DNA of 45,442 nt from positions 1 through 45,442 of the forward strand of contig JAZKXV010000008.1 in NCBI GenBank assembly GCA_045611785.1, in the 5' to 3' direction. The notes beneath the pieces were generated by a model. The model saw only the letters and a program-made list of their open reading frames with translations. It had not been told where the DNA came from and did no database searches. The number at the start of each line of letters is the position of its first letter. The stretch's first letter is position 1. This document shows, in pieces, positions 31,547-41,266 of this stretch. The translations under genes were made by a program, and so were the position numbers. This stretch comes from JAFTYO01 sp045611785. GTDB lineage: Bacteria; Pseudomonadota; Alphaproteobacteria; RF32; CAG-239.

Positions 31547-31575
31547 TTGACAAATATAAAGTTTTATACTAAACT
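31547..31575 (+). promoter_or_regulatory. Promoter of the gene at 31610
   Basis: TTGACA (31547-31552), 17-bp spacer, TAAACT (31570-31575). It predicts a leader of about 28 nt. Confidence 0.55.
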
Positions 31576-31609
31576 TAAAACCCTAAACAATATTAAATTA
31601 TTTAACATT

Positions 31610-33337
31610 ATGGCTTATTTTTTTGTTTCGATTATCCTCGGACTAGTGTTCGCAGGAATGATTTATTCTCGTGATGAGGATAACACAGTTTTAACTGTTG
31701 TGGGAGGTATATGTTGGTTTCTCCTTATGGGAGTGATTAATTACTTATGTCTTCCAACACTTGGTTGGGGTTATCATGGCATCTTGTTCGAAATTTTCTT
31801 AACACTTGTCGTTGCGGCAATAGTGAGAGGAAGTATTGAAGGCGAGTGGCATTTGTTTTGTTGGCTCCCTGTTGCGTTTACTGTTGTATGGATTGTTTTA
31901 GGACTTTCATCTTCAGAGGCGTTTAACAGTGGTAAATATCAGCGCATGCTGGAAGTTAAAGAGGTTACATTCGATAGCTTTTCAGAGGATATTAATGTAA
32001 TTCCTGTCGATAAGATGCTTGTCGCAGATTATGAATTAGCATCCAAGGTAGCTGAGGACAAACTTGAGGAAGACCCCGGTCTTGGTTCGCGTTGTGATGT
32101 AGGTCGTATGACTCTTCAGAATCTTACAGGTTCGTTTGTTATCAACAATGGCGTTGAGCTTAAGTTTGATAACGATCTGATTTGGGTTGCTCCTCTTGAG
32201 CACTCAGGTTTTTGGAGATGGGTAAAAAATGATGTAACTCCTGGTTACGTTATTGTTTACGCAAACGATCCTACTAAGCGTTTCTTGGTAACTGAGCTTA
32301 ATGGCCAGCCTCTTAAGATGAGATATCTTGAGAGTGCATGCTTTAGTGAGGACATCGAGCGTCATATCCGCACAAATGGATATCTTTCAATAGGATTAAC
32401 AGAGCACAATTTTGAGATTGATCCTAGTGGTCGTCCTTATTGGGTTCTTTGTAACTATGAACCTACTATCGGTTTTTCTGGTGGTAAAGATTCAAAGGGT
32501 GTAATCACTGTTGATATTCAGAGTGGTGAGGTTGCGCAGTATGATATGGCATCTGCCCCTCAGTGGATTGACCACATTCAGCCAGAAATGTTTGTTAATT
32601 CTCAGATTAGATACTGGGGAGAATACAAACAGGGATGGTGGAATTCGTTCCTTGCTAAGGATGGAGTTCAGGAGCCTACACCAGGTATGGTACTTGTTTA
32701 TTCGGAGGGCGAATCTTTCTGGTATACCGGAATTTCGGCTTCTAAGTCAGCTCTTGAAGGTAATACAGCAACATCAGGCTTTATGCTTGTAAATGCGCGT
32801 ACCAAAGAGGCTAAGTACTATAAGGTGTCAGGTGTTAATGAACTTGAGGCAAAGCGCATTGCAGAGGATCAAAACTTTGCTAAGGCAGCTGGATATTGCG
32901 CGACTTCACCTGTGTTGTATAATGTAAAGGGTAATCCTACTTACTTTATGACACTCAAGGGTTCGAGCGGAAATGTTACAGGCTATGCGTTTGTCGCAGT
33001 TACTAACCGTGAGGCAGTTGGTGTTGGAACTTCTAAGAAAGAGGCTGAGACTAATTATCTTCAGTCTTTGCGAAGAAGTGGTAATGACAACATTACTGAC
33101 GGCCCAACCATTACAGTTGACGTGAAGACTTTTACTGTAAGAGATATAACTGTAGAGGGAACAACTTATTATGTTCTCTTTAATGAAGTAAAAGGCAAAG
33201 AGTTTACTGGTTCAACGGAGTTTTTCCGAGAGCTTAAGTGGACAAAGCCTGGTCACAAAGTTAATGTTTCTTACAGCGAGGGTACATCAGATGTTGTCTT
33301 AATCGATGCATTTGATAATCTCGACTTTGAGTTCTAA
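31610..33337 (+). CDS. Membrane-anchored protein with large unknown domain; probably acquired
   Basis: A 575-residue protein, not recognised. Residues 1-110 have four membrane helices; residues about 120-575 form a large, mainly beta-type soluble region with recurring Tyr/Trp-rich strands (GYVIVYANDPTKRFLVTELN, MVLVYSEGESFWYT). Codon use differs sharply from neighbours: 11 of 12 Gln codons are CAG, whereas all four in the adjacent hsp20 are CAA; GAG and CTT are frequent too. The ATG at 31610 follows AACATT, with no Shine-Dalgarno site, as is normal in Bacteroidota. An in-frame TTG at 31547 belongs to the promoter. Donor assignment to Bacteroidota is an inference. Confidence 0.75.
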   Translation: MAYFFVSIILGLVFAGMIYSRDEDNTVLTVVGGICWFLLMGVINYLCLPTLGWGYHGILFEIFLTLVVAAIVRGSIEGEWHLFCWLPVAFTVVWIVLGLSSSEAFNSGKYQRMLEVKEVTFDSFSEDINVIPVDKMLVADYELASKVAEDKLEEDPGLGSRCDVGRMTLQNLTGSFVINNGVELKFDNDLIWVAPLEHSGFWRWVKNDVTPGYVIVYANDPTKRFLVTELNGQPLKMRYLESACFSEDIERHIRTNGYLSIGLTEHNFEIDPSGRPYWVLCNYEPTIGFSGGKDSKGVITVDIQSGEVAQYDMASAPQWIDHIQPEMFVNSQIRYWGEYKQGWWNSFLAKDGVQEPTPGMVLVYSEGESFWYTGISASKSALEGNTATSGFMLVNARTKEAKYYKVSGVNELEAKRIAEDQNFAKAAGYCATSPVLYNVKGNPTYFMTLKGSSGNVTGYAFVAVTNREAVGVGTSKKEAETNYLQSLRRSGNDNITDGPTITVDVKTFTVRDITVEGTTYYVLFNEVKGKEFTGSTEFFRELKWTKPGHKVNVSYSEGTSDVVLIDAFDNLDFEF

Positions 33338-33357
33338 TCTCAAAGTGTAGCTTACAA

Positions 33358-33400
33358 AAGCACCGATTTTCTTTTATAGAGAATCGGTGCTCTTTTTTTA
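33358..33400. terminator. Two-way terminator
   Basis: GCACCGATT (33360-33368) pairs with AATCGGTGC (33382-33390), with T runs on both strands. It separates the acquired gene from the convergent regulator gene. Confidence 0.85.
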
Positions 33401-34018
33401 TTTTTTTAATAGATATCCACCTTCTTCGGTTATTATTAGCTGAGCGTTTTTATCATCGTGCTCAACTTTTTGACGTAAACGATATATATGAGTTTCTATT
33501 GTGTGAGTGGTAACATCAGGGTTGTATCCCCAAACTTCTTGTAAAAGCTCTGTTTTAGTGACGATACGATCTTTTATCTTATAAAGATATTGCAATATAG
33601 AAACTTCTTTTTCAGTAAGTTTAATGGTTTCATTGTTTCTTAAATTTAAAATTTCTTTTCCTGAAGGTTTAAGTTCATATTTGTTAAAAACTAGTTTTCC
33701 TGCTTCAGAATTTGCTGCTAAATTGATTGCAGAATTTATATCATTGATAAGCTTATTTAAGCTTAATGGTTTTTGTATGTATTTTATCAAATCTTTTTCT
33801 TTTGGGCTTTCTATGCCTTTTTTTAGGAAAACAAAAATAGGGCAGTGAGAATATTTTTTTGCGAAAGAAGAAATTTGCTCTACTTTTTCATCAATAATTA
33901 CAATATCAGCAACTGAGTTTTCATCAATTATATTAAACTCTAGAGCGTATTTATTAATCTGTAAAACTAAATCTTGTTTAAATAAGTCGTTTTCAGAAAC
34001 AATAAGTAAATTTGGCAT
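33398..34018 (-). CDS. OmpR-type response regulator with degenerate receiver
   Basis: A 206-residue regulator. The receiver domain (1-100) keeps the phospho-acceptor-like Asp43 (IVIIDEK) and Lys83 (IQKP), but the first acidic pair reads Ser-Glu and the Thr/Ser switch is not evident in PIFVFLKK. The winged-helix DNA-binding domain (about 108-206) is typical: IKLTEKEVSILQYLYKIKDR, LLQEVWGYNPDVTTHTIETH, then IYRLRQKV and GGYLLKK. AGGAG precedes the ATG. It starts 8 bp after the porin stop, so both are probably co-transcribed. No histidine kinase is nearby. Confidence 0.88.
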   Translation of the reverse strand: MPNLLIVSENDLFKQDLVLQINKYALEFNIIDENSVADIVIIDEKVEQISSFAKKYSHCPIFVFLKKGIESPKEKDLIKYIQKPLSLNKLINDINSAINLAANSEAGKLVFNKYELKPSGKEILNLRNNETIKLTEKEVSILQYLYKIKDRIVTKTELLQEVWGYNPDVTTHTIETHIYRLRQKVEHDDKNAQLIITEEGGYLLKK

Positions 34019-34026
34019 GTTTTCTC

Positions 34027-35142
34027 CTAAAATTCAAATTGAATGCCTGCATAAGTTGCAAAACCTTTGTTGGAGTCTTCTTGGTCATAAGACCTGAAAT
34101 CTGTATGTGCGAATCCTAAATATATGGCGTAATTTTTATCAAACTTTATGCTATTATGCAAGTTGATTATTCTATTGTGTGCTTTAGTGTTTTTTGAATA
34201 CGAATCGAAATATGATAAAGTTGATGTAAAAAATGCAAATTCGTATGAAACTCCTACGTTATAAGCCGTAGAATCTCTAAAATCGTCAAAATATGCTTTT
34301 TTATTTTTTGAAGATGTTTGAGTGCTGATCGGTTTGTCAGAATTTTGTGTTTCTGTTTTTAAGTATGAAGCGAAAAGACTCCATCCTTTATGGTAAAAAG
34401 AAAAGCCTGCACCATATTCTGTATGAGAATTTTTATAATCGGAAAAACTGATGTAAAAATCAGCATCAGATGATCTAAATTCTTGATAATTATATAATGC
34501 AACAGAGTAGGCGCTTTTACCACCATACGATGAAAATTTGCTTATAAGAGAATCGTTTGCATTGTTTTTAGGCGTGTATGATAAACCTAAAGTTGTTCCT
34601 TTAAATTCTGGAGTGAAATATGAAAATTTTAATGAGCTTCCATCAGTGTCAGGAGCGGTTGAGGGTAAGGTTGCGTAATATTTTGTTTTTCCATTTTGCT
34701 TCCAGTTTGGGTTTTCTATAAAGTCAACTATATTAGCGGGAGTGCTTTGCCAAACAGATAAATTTGAATTTGTTACGGATAGTTCTGAGGCTGCATTGGG
34801 CATTTGCCCAAAGTAAAAATCGCCATAGTCAGACAGCATACTGACATAAACTTCTTCTCCCCAATGACCCTGATTTAGATTTTCTAAATAAGTTGAAGCA
34901 CTGGCTTTTATTGCGGCATGTAAATTAAATGACAAAGTATCATTTTGTTGGTAGCTTAACTTGGAATTTATGTTACCGAATAATAGGAAATTGTTTCTTG
35001 ATTGTTCGTATGTGTTATCTGGCTCAGTATAGCCATATAATGCTCTGAATTGTGAGTTTATTTCATAATTTAGATTATTGGCATATGCAATATCGGTAAT
35101 AAGACAAATTATGAAAAAAGAAAAAAAAATAAATGGTTTCAT
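34027..35142 (-). CDS. Outer-membrane porin-like protein
   Basis: A 371-residue protein with a signal peptide (about 1-21, ending DIAYA) and a body of alternating aromatic and polar strands, typical of a 16-strand general porin: NINSKLSYQQNDTLSFNLHA, GDFYFGQMPNAASEL, LGLSYTPKNN, ending in GIQFEF with the terminal Phe that barrels need for assembly. The FYFGQM stretch matches the start of the constriction-loop region of proteobacterial porins. AGGAC precedes the ATG. First gene of a two-gene unit with the response regulator. Confidence 0.85.
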   Translation of the reverse strand: MKPFIFFSFFIICLITDIAYANNLNYEINSQFRALYGYTEPDNTYEQSRNNFLLFGNINSKLSYQQNDTLSFNLHAAIKASASTYLENLNQGHWGEEVYVSMLSDYGDFYFGQMPNAASELSVTNSNLSVWQSTPANIVDFIENPNWKQNGKTKYYATLPSTAPDTDGSSLKFSYFTPEFKGTTLGLSYTPKNNANDSLISKFSSYGGKSAYSVALYNYQEFRSSDADFYISFSDYKNSHTEYGAGFSFYHKGWSLFASYLKTETQNSDKPISTQTSSKNKKAYFDDFRDSTAYNVGVSYEFAFFTSTLSYFDSYSKNTKAHNRIINLHNSIKFDKNYAIYLGFAHTDFRSYDQEDSNKGFATYAGIQFEF

Positions 35143-35321
35143 TTAAGTGTCCTGCTAAAATTTAATCCAAAGATTAAAAGTGAGAATGATAAAAGTCAAT
35201 TATAAACTTTCATACTTATAAAAATTGTTTTCAAAAACAGAAAATAGTGCTTTTAAAATAAGATTTATTATATATAATAAAGTGCAGTTGAAAAATAAAA
35301 AAAATTTAAGAAAGGATAAAA

Positions 35322-36848
35322 ATGCAAAAACCTGTTATGCTGTTGATTCTTGATGGCTGGGGCTATCGGGAACAAATTACGCCTGACAACGCTATAGAAA
35401 ACGGCAACACCCCTAATTGGCACAAATTACTTGAAACATGTCCTCATTCTTTGATTGAGACATCTGGTTTTGATGTGGGGCTTCCAAAGGGTCAAATGGG
35501 TAACTCTGAAGTTGGTCATATGAATTTGGGTGCTGGACGTGTTGTTATGCAAGATTTACCACGTATTGACTATGCTGTCGAAAATCATAATTTGGAGCAA
35601 AATCAGGTTTTGGTTGATATGATACAAACATTGAAACAAACAGGTGGTGTTTGTCATTTGATGGGCTTGATGTCACCAGGTGGTGTACACTCTCATCAAA
35701 ACCATATAGTTGCTCTTGCAAAAATTTTAAATGATAACGATGTAAAAGTTGCAGTTCATGCCTTTTTAGACGGACGTGATACTCCGCCATCATCTGCTGA
35801 AGCGTTTTTAGCAGAATTTGAAAACTCAATAAAAGATATGCCTTTGGTTAAAATTGCTACCATATCAGGACGTTTCTATGCTATGGATAGGGATAAACGT
35901 TGGGATAGAGTTGAGTTAGCATATAATAATATTGTTTCAGCTGATGGAAAGCGCTATGCTACAACAGCTGAGGCTATAAAAGATTCATATGCAAATGCTG
36001 TTACTGATGAATTTGTTGTTCCTTGTGTTATTGGTGACTATAATGGAGCAAATGATGGTGATGCAGTTTTAATGGCAAACTTTAGAGCAGATAGAGCCAG
36101 AGAAATTTTGTATGCATTATCAGATAAAGATTTTAATGGATTTGATCGTAAAAAAACAGTCGAATTTGCTGTTTCTGTCGGTATGAGCGAATATTCTGTT
36201 GATCATAATCGTTTTATGAAAACATTGTTTGGCCCAGAGGGCTTGAACAATATATTTGGTCAAGTTGTTTCAGAAAATGGACTTACACAGTTGCGTATTG
36301 CAGAAACTGAAAAATATGCACACGTTACATTTTTCTTTAATGGTGGCGAAGAAAAAGAATTTGAAGGAGAAAGTCGCATATTGATACCAAGTCCTAAAGT
36401 AGCTACTTATGATTTGAAACCGGAAATGAGTGTTTATGAAGTAACAGATGAACTTGTTTCAGCAATTGATAACAAGAAGTTTGATGTTATTATTTGTAAC
36501 TTTGCTAACGGCGATATGGTTGGACATACAGGCATTATGGATGCGGCGTTAAAAGCTGTTGAAGCTGTTGATGAAAACTTAGGCCGTGTTATGGATGCTA
36601 TCAAAAGAGCCAATGGTGTATTACTTGTAACAGCAGACCATGGTAATGCTGAAAAAATGGTTGATGAAAACACTGGTGAACCATATACAGCTCATACGGT
36701 AGGCAAGGTTCAGGCTGTAATTTATAATGATGCAGATGTTAAAAACTTAAAAGACGGACGCTTAGCCGATATTGCTCCGACACTGCTTGATTTATTAAAT
36801 ATAAACCAACCACAAGAAATGACTGGCCAGTCTTTGTTGGAAAAATAA
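35322..36848 (+). CDS. gpmI: Phosphoglycerate mutase, cofactor-independent
   Basis: A 508-residue Mn-dependent enzyme interconverting 3- and 2-phosphoglycerate in glycolysis. Asp11 in LILDGWG and Ser62 in MGNSEVGHMNLGAG are the metal and phosphoserine residues. FLDGRDTPPSSAEAFL, GRFYAMDRDKRWDR, NFRADRAREI and the HDxxK-type block TADHGNAEKM and YTAHT are all present. Length is standard. AAGGA precedes the ATG. It heads a five-gene run with the EnvC-like gene starting 1 bp after its stop. Confidence 0.97.
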   Translation: MQKPVMLLILDGWGYREQITPDNAIENGNTPNWHKLLETCPHSLIETSGFDVGLPKGQMGNSEVGHMNLGAGRVVMQDLPRIDYAVENHNLEQNQVLVDMIQTLKQTGGVCHLMGLMSPGGVHSHQNHIVALAKILNDNDVKVAVHAFLDGRDTPPSSAEAFLAEFENSIKDMPLVKIATISGRFYAMDRDKRWDRVELAYNNIVSADGKRYATTAEAIKDSYANAVTDEFVVPCVIGDYNGANDGDAVLMANFRADRAREILYALSDKDFNGFDRKKTVEFAVSVGMSEYSVDHNRFMKTLFGPEGLNNIFGQVVSENGLTQLRIAETEKYAHVTFFFNGGEEKEFEGESRILIPSPKVATYDLKPEMSVYEVTDELVSAIDNKKFDVIICNFANGDMVGHTGIMDAALKAVEAVDENLGRVMDAIKRANGVLLVTADHGNAEKMVDENTGEPYTAHTVGKVQAVIYNDADVKNLKDGRLADIAPTLLDLLNINQPQEMTGQSLLEK

Positions 36849-36849
36849 G

Positions 36850-38160
36850 ATGCTAAACTGTAGAACATATATCTTTTGCTTGCTGATAATTTTGTTATCG
36901 GCAAGTGCGGATATATGTTCTGCAAAAGTTTCAAGAAGTCAGCTGGAAAGTGTGGAAGAGCAAGCTCATATTAAGGCAATGGAGCTTAAAAGAAAACAAG
37001 CAGAATCTATAGCATTAAGTTTGGATTTAGCAAAACTTAATAAGCAAATGATATCTGCTGCCAAACAATTACAAGCTGATGAAGATAAAACTACAGAAAT
37101 GGAGCAGAAACTGCAGGTTTTAGAAACAGATTTGGAAGCTTTGGAAGCAGAATTTGCAGCTGAATATAAAAATTTATCTCAAGTTTTGTTTTCATTACAA
37201 AATTTGGCACTATATCCGAGCGAAACTTTGATTATTCAACCATTATCACCGGTTGAGGTTATACAAGGTGCAATTTTAATGCGTGAGAGTGTGCCGTATG
37301 TTCAAAAAAATACGGATAAGCTTGCACAAGACTTAAAAGAACTAAAAAAACAAAAAGAACAAATAAGTTTAGCTATAGAAAAGCTTGATACTCAAAAACA
37401 AAGTTTGTTGAATAAACAAACACAAATGAAAGAAATGGCTGATAAAAAAAGTGCTATCAGAAAAAAAATTGAAGGTGAAAGTGAAGAACTTAAAAATCAG
37501 GCAGATAAATTGGCTTCACAAGCGGAAGATTTGAAGGAATTGGTTGAAAAACTTGAAAAAGATGAGGAATTAAGCCGTCGTCGTAAAGAAGAAATAAAAA
37601 AAGCTGCTAAAAAAAGAGAACAAGAGGCTTTAAGAAAATTAGAAGAACAACAACTTAAGAGAATTAAAGATGGCAAGTCAAAAGGTCTTACCGATGAATA
37701 TGGTGATGCTTATGCAGATAGTGCAACTGATAGTCTGGAAAACTTGAAGCCGCAACAATCAAGCTATCAGAACTTGGATTTTGCTTCTGCTAAAGGTCGT
37801 TTATCAAGACCGGCAAGAGGCGAAATTATAACATCTTATGGACAAGAACTATCAAAAGGGGTAAGCTCAAAAGGTATTGTTATAAAAACAAGAAAAAATG
37901 CGCAAATTATAGCACCATTTGATGGTTCTGTTATATTTTCGGGACCTTTTAAAGGATATGGAAACTTAATTATTATTGATCATGGAAAAGGTTATGTATC
38001 GCTTTTGGCCGGCTTAGATACATCAGATACACAAATCGGGCAAATGCTTTTGGCCGGCGAACCTGTTGGTGTTATGCCTGATATCGAGGTCGCTAAGCTT
38101 TATATGGAAATCAGAAAAGACCAGCACCCGATAAATCCTGAACCATGGCTTGAAAAATAA
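36850..38160 (+). CDS. EnvC-like murein hydrolase activator
   Basis: A 436-residue periplasmic protein: signal peptide (about 1-25), long coiled coil (30-285) rich in Lys, Glu and Gln, and a C-terminal LytM/M23 domain (about 312-436). In that domain the metal ligands are missing: KGVSSKGIVI replaces H-x-G-x-D, and LYMEIRKD replaces H-x-H, so it should activate amidases rather than cut peptidoglycan itself, as EnvC does. The position between gpmI and ctpA is typical of alphaproteobacteria. Confidence 0.9.
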   Translation: MLNCRTYIFCLLIILLSASADICSAKVSRSQLESVEEQAHIKAMELKRKQAESIALSLDLAKLNKQMISAAKQLQADEDKTTEMEQKLQVLETDLEALEAEFAAEYKNLSQVLFSLQNLALYPSETLIIQPLSPVEVIQGAILMRESVPYVQKNTDKLAQDLKELKKQKEQISLAIEKLDTQKQSLLNKQTQMKEMADKKSAIRKKIEGESEELKNQADKLASQAEDLKELVEKLEKDEELSRRRKEEIKKAAKKREQEALRKLEEQQLKRIKDGKSKGLTDEYGDAYADSATDSLENLKPQQSSYQNLDFASAKGRLSRPARGEIITSYGQELSKGVSSKGIVIKTRKNAQIIAPFDGSVIFSGPFKGYGNLIIIDHGKGYVSLLAGLDTSDTQIGQMLLAGEPVGVMPDIEVAKLYMEIRKDQHPINPEPWLEK

Positions 38161-38180
38161 ATTTATTTGAGGAAAAGAAC

Positions 38181-39506
38181 ATGTTAAAGAAAATTGTTTT
38201 AATGTCGTTATTGTTGCTTTTTAGTTTTAATGAAGTGCTAGCCGAAACTAAAAAAGAAAAAGTTCAAGAAGAAGAGGTTAATACTTACGAATTACTCAAC
38301 CTGTTTGGTGAAGTAATGGAAAGGGCAAAATTGAGCTATGTAGAGGAAGTTTCTGATAAAAAGCTCATAGAATCGGCAATTAACGGTATGCTAACATCTT
38401 TAGATCCTCATAGTAGTTATCTTGATGCAGACAGTTTTAAATACATGAATGAGCAAACCAAAGGTAAGTTTGGAGGCTTAGGAATTGAAGTAACAATGGA
38501 TAACGGTTTGGTTAAGGTTGTTTCACCTATTGATGATACTCCTGCGCATAAGGCCGGAATTAAAGCCGGTGACTATATTACGCATATAGATGATGAAACA
38601 GTTATCGGTCTTAATTTGAATGAAGCTGTTAATAAAATGCGTGGTAAAATTGGAACTAATATAAAACTTTCAATCAGAAGAGCTAATGAAAAACCATTTG
38701 ATGTAACCATTACTCGCCAAGAAATAAAAATTCAATCTGTTAAAACAGAAATTAAAAATGATGATGTTTTATATATCAGGATTTCTTCTTTTGCAGAAGA
38801 AAACGATAAGAATATTGAAAAAGCTGTTAACGATGCAAAGCAAGAACTTGGAGATAAATTAAAAGGGTTAGTTATCGATGTCAGAAATAATCCGGGTGGT
38901 TTGTTGGAGCAAGCAATTAATATTTCTGATTTATTCTTAAGCAAAGGAGAAATTGTATCAACTCGTTCAAGAAACAGTGAAGATACTGTTAAATATACAG
39001 CAAATGAGGGAGATATATTAAACGGATTACCTATAGTTGTAATTATTAATGAAGGTTCTGCTTCGGCATCTGAAATTTTGGCAGGTGCATTACAAGACCA
39101 TCAAAGAGGTATTATTTTAGGTGAAAAATCTTTCGGTAAAGGTTCTGTACAAACTGTTGTTTCGTTAGCTCGTTATGGCGCAATGCGTATTACAACAGCT
39201 CGTTACTATACTCCTTCAGGACGTTCTATTCAAGCAAAGGGAATTGATCCGGATATTCTTGTTAAGCCTGCAAAAATTCAAACATTGGAGAGGTATGGCC
39301 TTAATTTAACAGAGGCTGAATTAAACGGAGCTTTGAAAAACGAAGATGATAATAAAGACAAAGATGAGAAGAAAAAAGAAGAACAAACAGATAATAAAGA
39401 AGATAAAAAGGATGAAGATTATCAACTTATCAGAGCTTTAGATTTAGTGAAAGCATTGTCTATATATAAAAAAGGTAACGATGCTATCGTAAAAGAGAGT
39501 AACTAA
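38181..39506 (+). CDS. ctpA: C-terminal processing protease CtpA (S41)
   Basis: A 441-residue periplasmic serine protease. Signal peptide 1-21; PDZ domain about 90-170 with GGLGIEVTMDNGLVKV and AGIKAGDYI; S41 catalytic core with DVRNNPGGLLEQA, Ser295 in EGSASASEILAGAL and Lys320 in EKSFGKGSVQT, the Ser-Lys dyad. A charged low-complexity stretch (DDNKDKDEKKKEEQTDNKED) lies near residues 393-412. It trims C-termini of envelope proteins. GAGG precedes the ATG. Its stop overlaps the rppH start by one base. Confidence 0.96.
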   Translation: MLKKIVLMSLLLLFSFNEVLAETKKEKVQEEEVNTYELLNLFGEVMERAKLSYVEEVSDKKLIESAINGMLTSLDPHSSYLDADSFKYMNEQTKGKFGGLGIEVTMDNGLVKVVSPIDDTPAHKAGIKAGDYITHIDDETVIGLNLNEAVNKMRGKIGTNIKLSIRRANEKPFDVTITRQEIKIQSVKTEIKNDDVLYIRISSFAEENDKNIEKAVNDAKQELGDKLKGLVIDVRNNPGGLLEQAINISDLFLSKGEIVSTRSRNSEDTVKYTANEGDILNGLPIVVIINEGSASASEILAGALQDHQRGIILGEKSFGKGSVQTVVSLARYGAMRITTARYYTPSGRSIQAKGIDPDILVKPAKIQTLERYGLNLTEAELNGALKNEDDNKDKDEKKKEEQTDNKEDKKDEDYQLIRALDLVKALSIYKKGNDAIVKESN

Positions 39507-39982
39507 TGAATGTGTATAGAAAATGTGCCGGCATTATAGTGTTTAATGCATTGAAAAAAGTTTTGGTCTGTGCCAGAAATGATGCATTTAGTTTTAATTG
39601 GCAATTTCCGCAAGGCGGTATAGAAAATAATGAAGCCCCTTTGGATGCAGCGTTAAGAGAATTAAAAGAAGAGACATCAATGGTTTCGGTTAAGCCTATA
39701 CATACACTTGAAGAGCCAACTCGGTATGATTTTCCAGAGAAGGTATTAAACCAATCTAAAGGAATTGGTAAAGTGTTTGCAGGGCAAGATGTTTATTGGA
39801 GTTTGTTGTTCTTTTATGGTTCAGATGATGAAATAAATCTTGCCACTAAAGAGCCGGAGTTTAAGTCATTTGAATGGGTGGAGCCTAACGAGGCAATATG
39901 CCGAATTATTGATTTTAAGAAAAATGCATATAAGACAGCATTAATGTCTCTAACGCCTATTATTGAAAATTATAAAGTTTGA
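39506..39982 (+). CDS. rppH: RNA pyrophosphohydrolase RppH
   Basis: A 158-residue Nudix hydrolase that removes pyrophosphate from mRNA 5' ends, or cleaves dinucleoside polyphosphates. YRKCAGIIVFNALKKVLVCA and WQFPQGGIE are RppH-specific. The Nudix box GGIENNEAPLDAALRELKEE is intact apart from Ser in place of the last Gly (EETSM). Translationally coupled to ctpA through a TAATG overlap. Confidence 0.94.
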   Translation: MNVYRKCAGIIVFNALKKVLVCARNDAFSFNWQFPQGGIENNEAPLDAALRELKEETSMVSVKPIHTLEEPTRYDFPEKVLNQSKGIGKVFAGQDVYWSLLFFYGSDDEINLATKEPEFKSFEWVEPNEAICRIIDFKKNAYKTALMSLTPIIENYKV

Positions 39983-40002
39983 TTTTTTGAAGTTTGAACA
40001 AG

Positions 40003-41202
40003 ATGAACGTATTAAGAAATATTAAATGGCTGGTTACAACAGAATGTATGTATTCTGTTACAAGTGTGTTCATTAATACTTTTATAATTGCATATATTTT
40101 TGAGCTATCCGGTAAAAGTGCAGTTGAAACAGGTTTGTACTATTTATTTAGAAGTGTGGCCGTGTTTATTGTTGCATTCATAAGTGGTTATTATTTGAAA
40201 AAACACTGCAAGATGAGTATGTACCGTTTAGCCCCTCTTTTAAATTTGGTATTATTTGCTTTAATTTATTTTTTGGGAGATGATGTTAAAAATTATACAG
40301 GGTATTTAGGTTTTATCAGCGGAAATATTGTAATATTAAGGTGGATGCCTCGTAATTTATTGATTTCAGATTTGGTATCTAAAGAATATATGATAAAATA
40401 TCAGGGATATGTTTCTGCTATTGTTGGTTTTACAAATATTGCAATCCCATTTTTATTAGGTCTTTTTTTGACATTTGATAGCTATAATGATGTAATGATG
40501 ATATTATCAATTTTGTTGCTGATAGAACTTTTATCTACATTTATGGTAAAAGAAAATAGAGCTAATTTGAGCGCTCAATATGAGCCAGTCAAATACCTAA
40601 AAATATTGTTTAAAAGTAAAGAGCTTCTCTTTGTTTGTTTTATGGAATTTTTTAGAGGATTGACACTTGTCGGGATATTGCCGGTACTGATGAAACTTTA
40701 TATTGTTTATTTATTTGTTACACCATTAAAATTAGGTTCTTTAACATCTATATTTGCTTTTACAACAATAATAGCAAATTTTGTTTTTGGAAAGTTTTGC
40801 AAGTATAAATATTTTTCGTTCATTTTGATGTTTTCAACAATTGTAACAATTTTAGCTTCATTGATGTTTGTTTTGTATCCTAGTTCTGTCAGTTTCTTGT
40901 GTTATAATTTTTGCTTTGTTTCTGTGGCGCAAATTTTGCTTACAATTACATTGGTAAATATATTTAATGTATCAAATATTAAAAAGATAAAAGAAACGTA
41001 TAAGACTGAATATTTTGCTATCAGAGAGATGTTTTTAAATGGTGGCAGAATTATTGGTGCAGGGCTATTGGTGTTAATTAGTTCTTATCAAGATTTTGAG
41101 GTTTTAAGATACTTTATTTTAGCGTTAACCTTTAGTATGATTATTATGGGTTGGTGTGCAATTAAGATAAATGCTTATTTAGAAACAAAAACACAAGATT
41201 AA
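40003..41202 (+). CDS. MFS-like transporter, 12 helices
   Basis: A 399-residue membrane protein with about 12 hydrophobic helices in two halves separated by a charged loop near residues 180-205 (VKENRANLSAQYEPVKYLKI). GYYLKKHC after the second helix corresponds to the short loop 2-3 of the major facilitator superfamily, though the usual GxxxDRxGRR motif is poor. The substrate is unknown. It follows rppH after 20 bp and closes the run begun by gpmI. I chose ATG 40003 over a TTG at 39994; the ribosome site is weak. Confidence 0.75.
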   Translation: MNVLRNIKWLVTTECMYSVTSVFINTFIIAYIFELSGKSAVETGLYYLFRSVAVFIVAFISGYYLKKHCKMSMYRLAPLLNLVLFALIYFLGDDVKNYTGYLGFISGNIVILRWMPRNLLISDLVSKEYMIKYQGYVSAIVGFTNIAIPFLLGLFLTFDSYNDVMMILSILLLIELLSTFMVKENRANLSAQYEPVKYLKILFKSKELLFVCFMEFFRGLTLVGILPVLMKLYIVYLFVTPLKLGSLTSIFAFTTIIANFVFGKFCKYKYFSFILMFSTIVTILASLMFVLYPSSVSFLCYNFCFVSVAQILLTITLVNIFNVSNIKKIKETYKTEYFAIREMFLNGGRIIGAGLLVLISSYQDFEVLRYFILALTFSMIIMGWCAIKINAYLETKTQD

Positions 41203-41220
41203 TTTAATGTTAGCTTTTAT

Positions 41221-41249
41221 AAAAAACGCCGGTACAACCGGCGTTTTTT
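41221..41249. terminator. Two-way terminator
   Basis: AAAAAACGCCGGT / ACCGGCGTTTTTT with loop ACA. It ends the gpmI-MFS run and the convergent gpsA gene. Confidence 0.92.
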
Positions 41250-41266
41250 ATAATGCGCAATTTGTT

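Noticed and set aside
31547..31609. TTG start extending the acquired gene by 21 residues
   Set aside because: The TTG is part of a TTGACA promoter box, and ATG 31610 begins the first membrane helix.
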